From the NCBI RefSeq assembly GCF_003287895.1, contig NZ_CP030280.1, forward strand, positions 2,848,501 to 2,912,500: a stretch of 64,000 bases of DNA. Reading direction: 5' to 3'. This stretch comes from Blautia argi (GTDB lineage Bacteria; Bacillota; Clostridia; Lachnospirales; Lachnospiraceae). Positions 43,458 to 54,242 of this stretch are shown one piece after another (the first letter of the stretch is position 1; each line of letters begins with the position of its first letter). The position numbers and the translations under genes are program-made. The notes under the pieces are model-generated. The model was not told where the DNA came from, made no database searches, and saw nothing but the letters and a program-made list of their open reading frames with translations.

Positions 43458-44573
43458 TTAAAGAACATAACGTTCGTTCTTTTCAATAACTACCCTGATT
43501 CCTTCTTCTGCGCTGTAGTAAGAATTTGCACGGATTGTTCCCCGGCTCTCTACAATACAGTTTTCAATATGGGTATTATCTCCAAGGTATACATCATTTA
43601 AAATAATGGAGTTTTTAATAACGCAGTTATTGCCCACAAAAACCTTTTTAAACAATACGGAATTCTCCACCTGCCCGTTGATAATACAGCCGCTGGAAAT
43701 CAAACTGTTTTTCACAGATGCTCCCGGGTTGTATTTTGCAGGAGGCAAATCATCAATCTTAGACTGTACTCCCGGATACTGTCGGAAGAAATAATCTCTG
43801 ATTTCCGGTTTCAGGAAATCCATATTTGTCTGATAATAAGACTCTACTGTAGAAATATTACTCCAGTATGTATTAATTTTGTATCCGTAAATTCTCTTCA
43901 GGTTTTTGTAGCGAATCAAAATATCTCTTACAAAATCGTGTCTGCCTTCCTGACCGCATTTCTCAATCAGCTCAATCAACTGTCTTCTTCTGATGACATA
44001 AATACCTGCTGAAATCGTATTGGACTGTGCAACCATAGGCTTTTCATCAAATTCCTCAATTCTGCAGTCCTCATTCATTTTCAGACAGCCGAATCTTGTA
44101 GCATCTTCTCCGTGTACATCTGTGCAGACCACTGTAATATCTGCTCTTTTTGCAATGTGATATTCCAGTACTTTGTTATAATCCAGCTTGTATACACAGT
44201 CGCCTGATGCGATAACAACATAGGGTTCATGGCTGTTTTTCAAAAATTCCAGATTCTGATAAATGGCATCTGCTGTTCCCTGATACCAGAAGCTATTGTC
44301 CGGTGTAATGGTTGGTGTGAAAGTGTAAAGTCCTCCCTGCTTTCTTCCGAAATCCCACCATTTAGAGGAACTGAGATGTTCGTTTAATGACCTTGCATTA
44401 TACTGAGTCAGCACTGCCACCTTTTGAATATGGGAGTTTGACATATTGCTGAGAGCAAAATCAATGCTGCGGTAACTGCCCGCAACAGGCATTGCTGCAA
44501 TGGCTCTCTTCTGTGATAATTCTTTCATTCTGTGATTATTGCCGCCGGCAAGAATAATACCTATTGCTCTCAT
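43458..44573 (-). CDS. glgD: Glucose-1-phosphate adenylyltransferase subunit GlgD
   Basis: A 371-residue nucleotidyltransferase-like protein. [20 protein letters not shown] replaces the normal GGxGxRLxxLT nucleotide loop, the hallmark of the non-catalytic or regulatory subunit GlgD found beside GlgC in Firmicutes. The C-terminal third is a left-handed beta-helix ([20 protein letters not shown]). It forms a heteromer with GlgC to make ADP-glucose for glycogen. ATG overlaps the GlgC stop by four bases. Confidence 0.93.
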   Translation of the reverse strand: MRAIGIILAGGNNHRMKELSQKRAIAAMPVAGSYRSIDFALSNMSNSHIQKVAVLTQYNARSLNEHLSSSKWWDFGRKQGGLYTFTPTITPDNSFWYQGTADAIYQNLEFLKNSHEPYVVIASGDCVYKLDYNKVLEYHIAKRADITVVCTDVHGEDATRFGCLKMNEDCRIEEFDEKPMVAQSNTISAGIYVIRRRQLIELIEKCGQEGRHDFVRDILIRYKNLKRIYGYKINTYWSNISTVESYYQTNMDFLKPEIRDYFFRQYPGVQSKIDDLPPAKYNPGASVKNSLISSGCIINGQVENSVLFKKVFVGNNCVIKNSIILNDVYLGDNTHIENCIVESRGTIRANSYYSAEEGIRVVIEKNERYVL

Positions 44574-45844
44574 TCCATCTCACCTTCCTTATTCAAAATC
44601 TCTCCGCTCTCAAGAATACCGTCCGGGTAGTCCTCTGCAGTCGTAATTCCTACAATTGCTGTATTCTTTCCAATCTGTACATTGGAAGGAATCACTGTAT
44701 TTTCCCCTACTGTTACCAGACCAAAAGAATAAACTGCCGGTTTCACCTTATTGGGTACCTCTTCTCCGATGCCCATAACAACATTATCACCAACCGTAAC
44801 ATTTTCTGCGATAATCGCTTTGTCAATCACATCATTTTCCCCGATAACGGTCTGCTTCATAATAATGGAGTCCCGGATCACAGCGCCTTTTTTCACGGTA
44901 ACACCTGCACCGATAACCGAATTATGTACCTCTCCGTAAATTTCTGTTCCCTCTCCAATAATACTTCTTTCCACAACTGCATTTGCTGCAATATACTGTG
45001 GCGGAATAATATCGCCCTTTGTATAAATTTTCCAGAATTCCTCATACAGATTAAATTCAGGAATAATATCAATCAGCTCCATATTTGCTTCCCAGTAAGA
45101 TCCAAGAGTTCCCACGTCTTTCCAGTAACCATTATACTCATAGGCAAAGAGTCTCTGTCCTTTTTCCTTACAGTAAGGAAGAATATGCTTTCCAAAATCG
45201 CAGCCAGACTGGTCTTTTAAAGCGATCAGAGCTTCTTTTAATACCGGCCAACTGAAAATATAAATACCCATGGAAGCCAGGTTGCTCTTAGGCTCTGCAG
45301 GTTTCTCCTCAAATTCTGTAATTCTTCCTGTTTCATCTGTAATCGCCAAGCCGAAGCGTGATGCCTCTTCCCACGGTACCGGCATACATGCTACTGTAAC
45401 ATCTGCCTTATTTGCCTTATGGAAATCCAGCATAACCTCATAATCCATTTTGTAAATATGGTCGCCGCCCAGAATCAACACATAATCCGGATTAAAGTTT
45501 TCCATATATGCCAGGTTCTGATAAATGGCATTTGCAGTACCTGTGTACCACTCTGTATTTGTCTTTTTTTCATACGGAGGAAGAATAGAAACCCCTCCTA
45601 CATTTCTATCCAAATCCCAGGGAATACCAATTCCGATATGGGTATTCAGACGCAAAGGCTGATACTGTGTCAGCACACCTACGGTATCCACTCCTGAATT
45701 AATGCAATTACTGAGTGGAAAATCTATAATTCTGTACTTTCCACCAAATGTTACTGCGGGTTTTGCTACCTTTGCAGTCAAAACACCTAAGCGGCTGCCC
45801 TGTCCGCCTGCCAGCAACATGGCAATCATCTCTTTCTTTATCAT
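44570..45844 (-). CDS. glgC: Glucose-1-phosphate adenylyltransferase GlgC
   Basis: A 424-residue catalytic subunit for ADP-glucose synthesis. [21 protein letters not shown] is the nucleotide loop, [12 protein letters not shown] and [13 protein letters not shown] line the active site, and [12 protein letters not shown] is the sugar-phosphate region. The beta-helix C terminus follows. It is the first gene of a two-gene glycogen operon; other glg genes are not in the window. Confidence 0.95.
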   Translation of the reverse strand: MIKKEMIAMLLAGGQGSRLGVLTAKVAKPAVTFGGKYRIIDFPLSNCINSGVDTVGVLTQYQPLRLNTHIGIGIPWDLDRNVGGVSILPPYEKKTNTEWYTGTANAIYQNLAYMENFNPDYVLILGGDHIYKMDYEVMLDFHKANKADVTVACMPVPWEEASRFGLAITDETGRITEFEEKPAEPKSNLASMGIYIFSWPVLKEALIALKDQSGCDFGKHILPYCKEKGQRLFAYEYNGYWKDVGTLGSYWEANMELIDIIPEFNLYEEFWKIYTKGDIIPPQYIAANAVVERSIIGEGTEIYGEVHNSVIGAGVTVKKGAVIRDSIIMKQTVIGENDVIDKAIIAENVTVGDNVVMGIGEEVPNKVKPAVYSFGLVTVGENTVIPSNVQIGKNTAIVGITTAEDYPDGILESGEILNKEGEME

Positions 45845-46056
45845 GCAATCACCTCTTGTATATTCTATGGTTTTTTTATTATAACATATCGCCTCATAAA
45901 AGTGAACATTTTTAACAATTTTTTTTCGACATTTTCCTTCTTTTTGTTACATTTTACCTGCTTTTAACCATAAAAAAGAAAAGGGTTTCCAACCAGGGGA
46001 AAAATGGGTATAATTTATTATAACAATATCAAATAGAAAAGAAGGGATTCTGTATT

Positions 46057-47436
46057 ATGTATCAGATTGATTTTCATAAACCAATTCATATTCATTTTAT
46101 CGGTATCGGCGGCATCAGCATGAGCGGCCTGGCAGAAATACTTTTAGGCGAAAACTTCCCTGTTTCCGGCTCTGATTCCAAAGAATCTGCCCTGACAAAG
46201 CATCTGGAAGAAAAAGGCGCCAAAATTTATATTGGCCAGAGAGCTTCTAATATTAAAGAGGACATCGATTTAGTTGTCTACACCGCTGCCATTCACCCGG
46301 ACAATCCGGAGTTTGCTCAGGCCAGGGAAAAAAATATCCCTATGCTTACCCGTGCAGACCTGCTGGGACAGATTATGAAAAATTACGAACTGCCCATTGC
46401 AGTTTCCGGTACTCATGGTAAAACAACCACAACCTCTATGATTTCTCACGTCCTTCTGGAAGCAGACACGGACCCTACCATTTCCGTAGGCGGTATTCTG
46501 CCTGCCATTGGAGGAAATATCCGGGTAGGAGAATCCGAAACCTTTATTACAGAGGCATGTGAATACACCAACAGCTTTTTAAGCTTTTTCCCGAAAATCA
46601 GCATTATTTTAAATATCGATGCCGACCACCTGGACTTTTTCAAGGACCTTGATGATATCCGTCATTCCTTCCGCCTGTTTGCACAAAAGCTGCCTGCTGA
46701 CGGTACCCTGATTATAAATGGCGATATTCCAAATTTTGAAGAAATTACCAAAGACCTGCCATGTGAAATCATTACCTACGGATTGGAAAAGGACGCACAG
46801 TACAAGGCAGAAAATATTGTCTTTGATGAATTTGCACACCCGTCCTTTGACTGCACAAAAGACGGCAAACTTATCGGACATTTTACCCTTGCGGTACCGG
46901 GCGTACACAATGTTTCCAATGCGCTCTCTGCCATTGCCCTGGGACTGAAGGTCGGCATTGAAACGGAAACCATTCAAAAGGGACTGCTGCACTTTACAGG
47001 CACAAACCGCCGTTTTCAGTATAAAGGAAAGGTTGCCGGCGTAACCGTGATTGATGACTACGCACATCACCCCACAGAAATTGCCGCCACCCTCAGAACG
47101 GCTGCCAAATATCCACACAACACCACCTGGTGCGTGTTCCAACCTCACACCTACACCCGCACCAAAGCTCTCCTGCCGGAATTTGCCGAAGCGCTCTCTC
47201 TTGCCGATAAGGTTGTACTGGCTGACATTTATGCTGCAAGAGAAACCGACACTCTGGGAATTTCCTCCAGAGATTTGCGGGATTTAATTGCTCAAAAAGG
47301 TGTAAACGCTTATTATTTTTCCACCTTTGATGAGATTGAAGAATTTTTATTAAAAAATTGTATCCACGGAGATGTGTTGATAACTATGGGAGCCGGAGAT
47401 GTGTATAAAATCGGCGAAAACCTCCTTGGTATGTAA
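46057..47436 (+). CDS. murC: UDP-N-acetylmuramate--L-alanine ligase
   Basis: A 459-residue Mur ligase that adds L-alanine to UDP-MurNAc in peptidoglycan synthesis. The Rossmann start IHFIGIGGISMSGLAEIL, ATP loop AVSGTHGKTTTTSMI, EACEYTNSFLSF and the C-terminal DDYAHHPTEIAATLRTA, then FQPHTYTRT are all present. The length is normal. It is followed by a strong terminator and a DnaA-box region. Confidence 0.96.
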   Translation: MYQIDFHKPIHIHFIGIGGISMSGLAEILLGENFPVSGSDSKESALTKHLEEKGAKIYIGQRASNIKEDIDLVVYTAAIHPDNPEFAQAREKNIPMLTRADLLGQIMKNYELPIAVSGTHGKTTTTSMISHVLLEADTDPTISVGGILPAIGGNIRVGESETFITEACEYTNSFLSFFPKISIILNIDADHLDFFKDLDDIRHSFRLFAQKLPADGTLIINGDIPNFEEITKDLPCEIITYGLEKDAQYKAENIVFDEFAHPSFDCTKDGKLIGHFTLAVPGVHNVSNALSAIALGLKVGIETETIQKGLLHFTGTNRRFQYKGKVAGVTVIDDYAHHPTEIAATLRTAAKYPHNTTWCVFQPHTYTRTKALLPEFAEALSLADKVVLADIYAARETDTLGISSRDLRDLIAQKGVNAYYFSTFDEIEEFLLKNCIHGDVLITMGAGDVYKIGENLLGM

Positions 47437-47438
47437 AG

Positions 47439-47456
47439 TTATCCACATTATCCACA
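47439..47456 (+). promoter_or_regulatory. Tandem pair of DnaA boxes (first)
   Basis: TTATCCACA at 47439-47447 and again at 47448-47456, directly abutting, same orientation. Both match the high-affinity DnaA-box consensus exactly. Confidence 0.7.
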
Positions 47457-47463
47457 TTTTCTT

Positions 47464-47499
47464 CCACATGTCTTTTCCCACAGACATGTGGATTTTTTT
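47464..47499 (+). terminator. murC terminator
   Basis: CCACATGTC and GACATGTGG (perfect 9-bp arms) followed by ATTTTTTTG. Confidence 0.88.
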
Positions 47500-47605
47500 G
47501 TGCATTTCAAAGTTGACATAATCCGACACTCCCCCTCTAAAAAACACACGAAAATCCCCCTATTTTCGACATTTTTAGGTTTCCCATAAAAAATAGTCCA
47601 CCTTT

Positions 47606-47623
47606 TTATCCACATTATCCACA
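47606..47623 (+). promoter_or_regulatory. Tandem pair of DnaA boxes (second)
   Basis: TTATCCACA at 47606-47614 and 47615-47623, a repeat of the first pair 167 bp downstream and in the same orientation, about 133 bp before the dnaD-like start. Confidence 0.7.
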
Positions 47624-47755
47624 TTTCCCACACACATTTTCAAAATTCTTGCTTTTTTGCTGTTTCAAAAAAACCTTATTCTCTTTTTAAAAATTGTGTG
47701 CTATACTGAAACTGATTCATTATGAACAAAATTCTGAATGTAAAGGAAATTCGAT

Positions 47756-48847
47756 ATGGGACAGTTTGAAATTTACCCCCCTTTTCCAGGAGCGTATACG
47801 TTTATATCCAATACCTTTCTGGATTACTATATGCCTTCAGCTAACGGCGAATTTGTAAAAATCTATCTCTATCTTCTGCGACATGCTTCCTGCGGGAAAC
47901 ATACGCTGAATTTTGCTTCTGTGGCAGATGCCTTAAACTGTACAGAAACTGATGTGCAAAGAGCCCTGCGCTACTGGGAAAAGGCAGGTGTTTTGAAACT
48001 TTCTCTGAACAGCCTTGGAACACTTACCGGGGTTTCCTTTGCCCCCCTTTTGCCGGGCGCTGACTCTTCTTTGGAATGTGCTGTGTCCGCTGTTTCCTCT
48101 GCAGACGCAAAAGAACCGCAGCAGCAGCCTGTACAAAAGACAGAACTCTCTTTGTCGTCAGCGCAGCCTGCATTGACTCCTGATAAAAAGCAGGATTTAA
48201 AAAACAGGGACGAGGTACGGCAAATTCTTTTTATTGCAGAGCAGTATCTTGGAAAAACCCTTTCTGCTACAGATATGGAAACCCTCTTATATCTTTATGA
48301 CGAGGTACATCTGAACGCAGACCTGATGGAATACCTTCTGGAATACTGCGTATCCAAAGGAAGCTCCAGCATGGCTTACATAAAGAAGGTAGGACTTGCC
48401 TGGGCGGAACAGGGTATCACCACAGTGACCCAGGCAAAGGAGGAAACCAACCTTTATAATCGGAACTATTTTACAATATTAAGGGCTTTCGGTATTAAAA
48501 ATCGCAATCCTCTGGACAAAGAAATCCAATACATGAACCTCTGGCTGAATCAATACGGTTTCACTTTGGAAATTATTTCCGAGGCATGCAGCCGCACGGT
48601 TCTGGCAACAGGAAAAGCCAGCTTTTCCTATGCAGACAGTATTCTGGAAAGCTGGTTCAAACAAGGGGTACATCATCTTTCTGATATCGACTCTCTGGAT
48701 TTGAACTTCCACCAAAAAAAGGCTGCAAAGGTCAAAGAGGCTACGCCAAAACAAAAAGCTCCCGCTTCAAAAAACAGATTCAACAATTTTCATCAGAGAA
48801 ATTACAACAACATGGCAGAACTGGAAACCCAGCTTCTGGGAAAATAG
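47756..48847 (+). CDS. DnaD-domain replication initiation protein
   Basis: A 363-residue protein with the DnaD/DnaB_2 arrangement. An N-terminal winged-helix domain (FLDYYMPSANGEFVKIYLYLLR) is followed by two helical segments (about residues 155-225 and 238-305; YADSILESWFKQGVHHL) that resemble DnaB/DnaD C-terminal domains. It should help load the replicative helicase at the origin or at stalled forks. It lies in one operon with the DnaC/DnaI-like gene 24 bp downstream. Symbol left blank because DnaB and DnaD roles cannot be separated by eye. Confidence 0.85.
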   Translation: MGQFEIYPPFPGAYTFISNTFLDYYMPSANGEFVKIYLYLLRHASCGKHTLNFASVADALNCTETDVQRALRYWEKAGVLKLSLNSLGTLTGVSFAPLLPGADSSLECAVSAVSSADAKEPQQQPVQKTELSLSSAQPALTPDKKQDLKNRDEVRQILFIAEQYLGKTLSATDMETLLYLYDEVHLNADLMEYLLEYCVSKGSSSMAYIKKVGLAWAEQGITTVTQAKEETNLYNRNYFTILRAFGIKNRNPLDKEIQYMNLWLNQYGFTLEIISEACSRTVLATGKASFSYADSILESWFKQGVHHLSDIDSLDLNFHQKKAAKVKEATPKQKAPASKNRFNNFHQRNYNNMAELETQLLGK

Positions 48848-48871
48848 GTCACCAGGTAAGGAGATTTCACT

Positions 48872-49861
48872 GTGTCACTGAAAAATTTTCAATACGATGC
48901 GCTTATGCGTAACTACAATCAAAAACAGCTTCTGCACAAGCATCAGCAGGACGAGCGGATTAGACAGGCAGAAGCCCGGATTCCACGCCTTGGAGAAATC
49001 CGCCGGGAAATCGCCGGACTTGGGCTTTTAAAGGCGCGTCTGCTTTTAGGCGCCCAAAAAGGAGAGGACTTTGACCTGTCTGAAAAAATACAGAAGCTCT
49101 CCAGGGAAAAAGCAGAGCTTCTGCGAACAAACGGATATCCTTCTGACTATCTGGATCTGCATTATGACTGTCCTCTTTGTAAGGATACCGGATATATCGG
49201 AAACGAAAAATGCTCTTGTTTCCGGAAAGCGGCAGTAGATTTGCTGTATACCCAGTCCAATATCCGGGATATACTGGATACGGAAAACTTTGCCGCCTTT
49301 TCCTTTGATTATTACTCTCCTGAACTTACAGACCCCTCTACTGGCATCACTTCACTGGAGTCTGCCCAGAATGCCTACGACAAAGCCTGGGATTTCATCG
49401 AACACTTTCAGGAGGAACCGGGAAATCTGTTAATCTACGGAGAAACCGGAGTGGGAAAAACCTATCTCACACACTGTATTGCCAAAGAATTACTGGACAG
49501 GTCCTTCTTTGTGCTATATTTTACTTCTTTTGATTTATTTGATTTACTGTCCAAAAATGCTTTTGAAAAAGACACGGAGTCCGCAGATATGGCAGCCTTT
49601 GTTTACGACTGTGATTTGCTCATTATTGATGATTTAGGTACAGAACTGACCAACAGCTTTGTTTCTTCCCAGCTATTCTGCTGCATCAATGAGCGAATTA
49701 TGAACAAAAAATCCACGATCATCTCCACAAACCTGACTCTGGCAGACTTTATGGAAACTTATTCCGAGAGGACCTTTTCCAGAGTCACCAGCAATTACAC
49801 CATGCTGAAGCTAGTGGGAAATGATATACGAATCCAAAAAAGACTTTTAGGAGGAAAATGA
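48872..49861 (+). CDS. DnaC/DnaI-like helicase loader ATPase
   Basis: A 329-residue AAA+ protein. A Cys cluster CPLCKDTGYIGNEKCSCF (about residues 98-115) is typical of clostridial DnaC/IstB-like loaders. Walker A GETGVGKTY, Walker B LLIIDDLGTE and STNLTLADF (sensor region) follow. It starts with GTG after AAGGAG. It pairs with the DnaD-type gene upstream, so a replicative helicase-loading role is far more likely than an IS21 IstB role. Confidence 0.88.
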   Translation: MSLKNFQYDALMRNYNQKQLLHKHQQDERIRQAEARIPRLGEIRREIAGLGLLKARLLLGAQKGEDFDLSEKIQKLSREKAELLRTNGYPSDYLDLHYDCPLCKDTGYIGNEKCSCFRKAAVDLLYTQSNIRDILDTENFAAFSFDYYSPELTDPSTGITSLESAQNAYDKAWDFIEHFQEEPGNLLIYGETGVGKTYLTHCIAKELLDRSFFVLYFTSFDLFDLLSKNAFEKDTESADMAAFVYDCDLLIIDDLGTELTNSFVSSQLFCCINERIMNKKSTIISTNLTLADFMETYSERTFSRVTSNYTMLKLVGNDIRIQKRLLGGK

Positions 49862-49863
49862 AC

Positions 49864-51048
49864 ATGTCATCAAAAACTGCAACACCTTTAGATTCCCTTC
49901 CCGTAGGACGCCTGGGTATTATCCCGCTAAAAAGCTGTGAAAAACTGGGAAACAAAGTAAACGATTATATCGTAAAATGGCGCAAGGATCGGGATCATCA
50001 GGAAAAGAACAATCTGACCTTTGAAGGTTATGAAAGAGATTCCTATCTCATCAGCGCCAAGGCTCCCCGCTTTGGATCCGGAGAAGCAAAAGGACTGTTA
50101 GAGGAATCTGTCCGCGGTGATGACCTGTACCTTATGGTCGATGTATGCAACTATTCCCTTACCTACTCTCTGTGTGGGGAAGAAAACCACATGTCCCCTG
50201 ATGACCATTTTCAGGATTTAAAGAGAATCATTGCCGCTGTAGGAGGTAAAGCCCGCAGAGTAAATGTCATTATGCCATTTCTCTATGAAAGCCGCCAGCA
50301 CAAAAGAACCGGCAGAGAATCTTTAGACTGTGCATTGGCTTTACAGGAACTTACAGACATGGGTGTGGACAATATCATTACTTTTGATGCCCATGATCCC
50401 CGTGTGCAAAATGCAATCCCGCTTCACGGATTTGAAACTGTTCAGCCTGCTTATCAGTTTATCAAGGGTCTGTTCCGCGCAGAACCGGATTTACAGGTGG
50501 ACAGTGACCATTTAATGATTATCAGTCCGGATGCAGGCGGTACCGGACGTGCCATTTACCTTGCAAACGTTCTGGGTGTAGACATGGGTATGTTTTACAA
50601 ACGCCGTGACTACTCTACCATTGTAGACGGAAGAAACCCCATTGTTGCCCATGAATTCTTAGGCGCTGACGTTTCCGGCAAAGATATGATTATTATTGAC
50701 GATATGATTTCTTCCGGGGACAGTATGTTAGAGGTTGCGGCACTCCTGAAGGAAAAGGGCGCCGGTAAAATCTTTATGTGCTCTACTTTTGGGCTGTTTA
50801 CCAATGGTCTGGAGCGTTTTGACAAAGCCTACGAAAGCGGTGTCTTTGACCGTTTGCTCACTACCAACCTGGTATATCAGACAGAAGAACTTCTTCAGAA
50901 ACCATATTATGTCAACTGTGACATGAGCAAATACATTGCTCTTATTATTGATACCCTGAATCATGACGGTTCTATCAGCAAGCTTTTAAATCCTGTAGAG
51001 CGTATTAATAAATTTCTTCAGAAACATAACAACGAGCACAGTAAATAA
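49864..51048 (+). CDS. prs: Ribose-phosphate pyrophosphokinase
   Basis: A 394-residue PRPP synthetase of the longer, Lachnospiraceae-type form. IITFDAHDPRVQNAIP, DAGGTGRAIYLANVLG and the PRPP loop MIIIDDMISSGDSMLEVA are present. It makes PRPP for purine, pyrimidine, His and Trp synthesis. The start at 49864 is preferred over the ATG at 49858 because AGGAGG lies nine bases before it and only three before the other. It overlaps or abuts the loader gene stop. Confidence 0.88.
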   Translation: MSSKTATPLDSLPVGRLGIIPLKSCEKLGNKVNDYIVKWRKDRDHQEKNNLTFEGYERDSYLISAKAPRFGSGEAKGLLEESVRGDDLYLMVDVCNYSLTYSLCGEENHMSPDDHFQDLKRIIAAVGGKARRVNVIMPFLYESRQHKRTGRESLDCALALQELTDMGVDNIITFDAHDPRVQNAIPLHGFETVQPAYQFIKGLFRAEPDLQVDSDHLMIISPDAGGTGRAIYLANVLGVDMGMFYKRRDYSTIVDGRNPIVAHEFLGADVSGKDMIIIDDMISSGDSMLEVAALLKEKGAGKIFMCSTFGLFTNGLERFDKAYESGVFDRLLTTNLVYQTEELLQKPYYVNCDMSKYIALIIDTLNHDGSISKLLNPVERINKFLQKHNNEHSK

Positions 51049-51140
51049 AATAATTTTATTCCTTTTGCCTTGTAATTTTCTGACTATTGTTGTATAATAA
51101 GAAAAAAGTCAAAACAATATATTTGTCAGGAGGTGCCATT

Positions 51141-51359
51141 ATGAAAGATAAATTAATTCCTATTTTAAATCTTTGTGTAGCATTTTTTGTAATTCTCTAT
51201 GCAGGCTTTGTTTACAAAAGCACCTATGATATCAGTCTGGTAACTATTGTTCTTCTGGTTGCCTGCCTGGCACCTGTACTGCACCTTGCATGGAATTATA
51301 TCAGAATTAGATTTGGTGAATACGAGGAACAACATTCCCATCATTACTACAGAGGTTAA
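51141..51359 (+). CDS. Small two-helix membrane protein
   Basis: A 72-residue protein (MKDKLIPILNLCVAFFVILY...) with two predicted helices at about 6-25 and 33-53 and a His/Tyr/Arg-rich tail (EEQHSHHYYRG). AGGAGG precedes the start by seven bases, and TATAAT near 51093 may be its promoter. Function unknown. A strong terminator follows. Confidence 0.7.
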   Translation: MKDKLIPILNLCVAFFVILYAGFVYKSTYDISLVTIVLLVACLAPVLHLAWNYIRIRFGEYEEQHSHHYYRG

Positions 51360-51393
51360 GTATCTTCTCATAATTTAACCCTTCCTTTCAATA

Positions 51394-51458
51394 AACGGGG
51401 CTGCCCTGCAAACAGCAATCAGAAGCTTTCTGATATGTGTCTGCAGGGCAGCCCCGTT
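51394..51458. terminator. Long perfect-stem terminator
   Basis: AACGGGGCTGCCCTGCA (51394-51410) and its exact complement at 51442-51458 form a 17-bp stem, with a small AGAAGCTTTCT hairpin in the loop. It separates convergent genes. Confidence 0.85.
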
Positions 51459-51477
51459 CTTCAGCTTTTCAATCTTT

Positions 51478-53173
51478 TTAAAGTTCAATTATATGATACG
51501 AAATGCCAAGCTCTTTTAAAGCCTCTATTTCCCTTTTGTGACAACTGAATAACAGCACCTGAGAATTTGTTCGGCTAATATATTTTAACGTTTCTGACAG
51601 GCGTTTCTGGTCGTACATGGCAAAGGTTTCATCTAACACAAGAGGCAATTCTTCCTCCCCGCATAAAATCTCTCTGCATGCCATGCGAAGAGCCAGGTAA
51701 ACCTGTTCCGCAGTCCCATAGCTTACCTGATGAAACGCCAGACAGGTTTCTCCTGTATCCAGATAAATCTGAAACTCTTCATCAATTACCACCTGTCTGT
51801 ATTTTCCTTCTGTAATGCCACAGATAATTTCCGACATTTTCTGTGTAAGAATTCCGCCTGTGAAGTTCTGCATCTGCTTTGACGCTTCCTGCAGTTTCTG
51901 CATGGCCAAAGTAATGCTCCTGATTTCCCGCCGAATACGAAGCAGCTCCTCATGATCTTGACGAAGCTCCGTGGCTTCCTCCCCCAGATTTTCCAGACGT
52001 GTTTCTCTCTCCTGCAGATTTTCCAGAAGAATTTTTCGTCCTTCCCTTCTCCTTACATATTGTTCTGAGATTTTTTGCCATTCTTTGTATTTTTCCTCTG
52101 ACACTGCCCCCGGATTCGGTTTTTCTTTTCTGTTTTCCTCGTTCTTTTTTACACAGGGTTCTTCTGTACAAAATCCGGCAAAAATCTTTCCTTTGTCATA
52201 AAGCCACAAGACTCCCCCTGCTGCCAGAAGCAGTAGTAAAATCACGGTCATAAACAGTCAGGGAAATCCTGTTTCCAATTCCCAGCATAGCAGTCACTGC
52301 CAAAAATACTGTCCAGATTTTCCATACAGCCATGGAAACTCTTCCGGTTTCCTTTTGCTTCTGGCGGTCTTGTTTCCTTGCTATTCCTGTCTGGTCTGCG
52401 GCTTCCAGCTCTTCTTTCGCCGTACTTCTTCTTTCTCTTACGTTTGCCTCTTCGACTTCTCTCTCCAGCTTTTCTGCCAGCCTACGCAGTGTCCTGCAGT
52501 TTGCCTCTATGTCCTGAAGCTTTTCTCTCAGACTCTCTACTTCTGTCTGTTCATGCTGTATATCATAAGAAATCTTTGTTTCTGCTTGTTCTTTTCTCTG
52601 AAGTTCTCCCTTCTCCCTTTTTTCCCAGAGCTTTTTTTTGTCCTTCAGCAAATTTTCTGCCTTTTCCAAATCAAACTGCAAATCCCCGGTTCCCTGAAAA
52701 TCTGCCAGATAGTCACGAAGCTCTGTATATAGCCCTTCCTCGGTTCTGCTTTTCGCCTGGGGAACAAAAACCGTATTCTGAAATACAAGTTCCGAAATAT
52801 TCCCAAGAAGCATATCCAAATCTCCGTCTTCTACAGACAGAAGCTCCCCATCTGTTTCACAGAAAAGCCTTGCCCCGAACCGGACGTCTGTAAAATCTCT
52901 TTCCAGACGAAACTGCTTTTCCCCACAGGTAAACCACAAGGTTCCCTCATACCGGCTGCTTTCTCCCCACGGCTTATATCGGGTATACAAATCCGTCCGT
53001 GAGGCCTTTCCTCGCCTTCTGCGAAGGCCAAAAAACATGGCAAGCAGAAAGGTGTGAACCGTAGATTTTCCGCTTTCATTATCTCCGTATACAACATTGA
53101 TTCCCTCTTTTAGGAGAATGTTCTTTTTCTGAAATTTCCCAAAGCTTTTCAAACTTAACTGATTTAAAATCAT
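51478..53173 (-). pseudogene. YhaN/SbcC-like AAA ATPase, one-base frameshift
   Basis: A Rad50/SbcC-type ATPase (about 565 residues when read across the break). The N-terminal half has the Walker A YGDNESGKSTVHTFLLA, YTRYKPWG and a coiled coil. The second half resumes with membrane segments (ILLLLLAAGGVLWLY), another coiled coil and the Walker B region LPLVLDETFAMYD with LLFSCHKRE. Dropping one T from GTTTATG near 52252 joins SLTV to MTVILLLLL. The two central hydrophobic segments resemble B. subtilis YhaN, a partner of the YhaO nuclease encoded just upstream. Most likely a sequence error. Confidence 0.8.
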
Positions 53174-54230
53174 GCCAGCTCCTCCCCGGATTCCAGAAGC
53201 GCCTCAATGCCATAAGTCAGCGCCATCTCCTCTTCTTCTCCTTTTTCCTGCTCCAAAAGTCGGATATAGGTTTCCAATATGCTTCCCCTGTATTTTTCTT
53301 TCAGCATTTCCACGGAATACGCCAGTCTGGTATTGTCCTGAATCTCCCGCACATTTCCCAGTGCATACAATCTGTCTAAAAGAAATTCTGTCCCAAAGGC
53401 TCTGCTTCCCTCTAAAGTTACACAGTACAAATGCTGCATACCCCTGTCCTGCATTGCCTTTTCCAGAGTATTTTCCAGAGAAAAACTGGGTGGTCGTTTC
53501 CTTTACCTGTATGCGGATTCCTCTGTATTCCCGTCTGGCACAGGGAACAAAGGAAAGGGAGGTACCCTGAGAGGTGATTTCTCCCTGTATGTAACCATGT
53601 ATACCTGTTTCATTTTTATCCAGAGGCTCCAGAGAACCTGCATAAGCTGCCCGGTTCTTTTCCACAATGTGAGGCTTATGAATATGTCCCAGAGCTACAT
53701 AGTCAAAGCCAGAGCCAAGAAAGGTTTCCTTATTGATGGGAATGTGCGTTTCATCTCCTCCGTGAGCCAGGAGAATATTTCTGTATGCAAAATCCTTTGG
53801 ACGAAGATTGTCATACCGTGCTTCCCTGATTTCGCGGCTGTGATAGCTAAAACCATAGACCCGCACTCCAAGATCCGCAAACTCTGTATATTCCAGTTTT
53901 TCGCCCTCCAGCCAGAATACGTTTGAAGCCCATTTTATTCTCTCCCTCAGGGGCTTTCCCTTAATATAATCATGGTTTCCGGCAATCAGTACAACCTTTG
54001 TCTGAGGTATGGAGGCAAACAGGGCATTGACCTCCTTTAATTCTCCCCACCAGGGGCTGCCTGTGGAACAAATCTCCTGCAACGAGAAACAGACCGGCAT
54101 GTTCTCTGCCGGCCTGCTGCACTGCGTATTGGAAACTTTCCCGGATTTCACGGCTTCTGTCCGTACTCCAGGGATACCCTTTGTCCGGCTCTGCCCCAAG
54201 GTGAACATCTGCTATATGGAAAAATTTCAT
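53170..54230 (-). pseudogene. YhaO/SbcD-like metallophosphoesterase nuclease, two one-base frameshifts
   Basis: A Mre11/SbcD-type exonuclease of about 350 residues. FFHIADVHLGAEP, LFLVAGDLFHRQ, VLIAGNHDYI and YVALGHIHKPH are the metal-ligand motifs. Two breaks: an extra G in the G-run near 54045-54050 (QPLVG, then ELKEVNALFA), and an extra T in the T-run near 53484-53488 (TTTQFSLENTLEKA). Both corrected reads make sense, so the gene is probably intact in the organism. It overlaps the YhaN-like gene by four bases; the pair would process DNA ends in repair. Confidence 0.82.
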
Positions 54231-54242
54231 AATACTCCTTTT

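Noticed and set aside
47437..47755. Chromosomal origin oriC
   Set aside because: DnaA boxes are present, but dnaA, dnaN and rpmH are absent, no AT-rich unwinding trio array was seen, and the genes around are murC and dnaD/dnaC.
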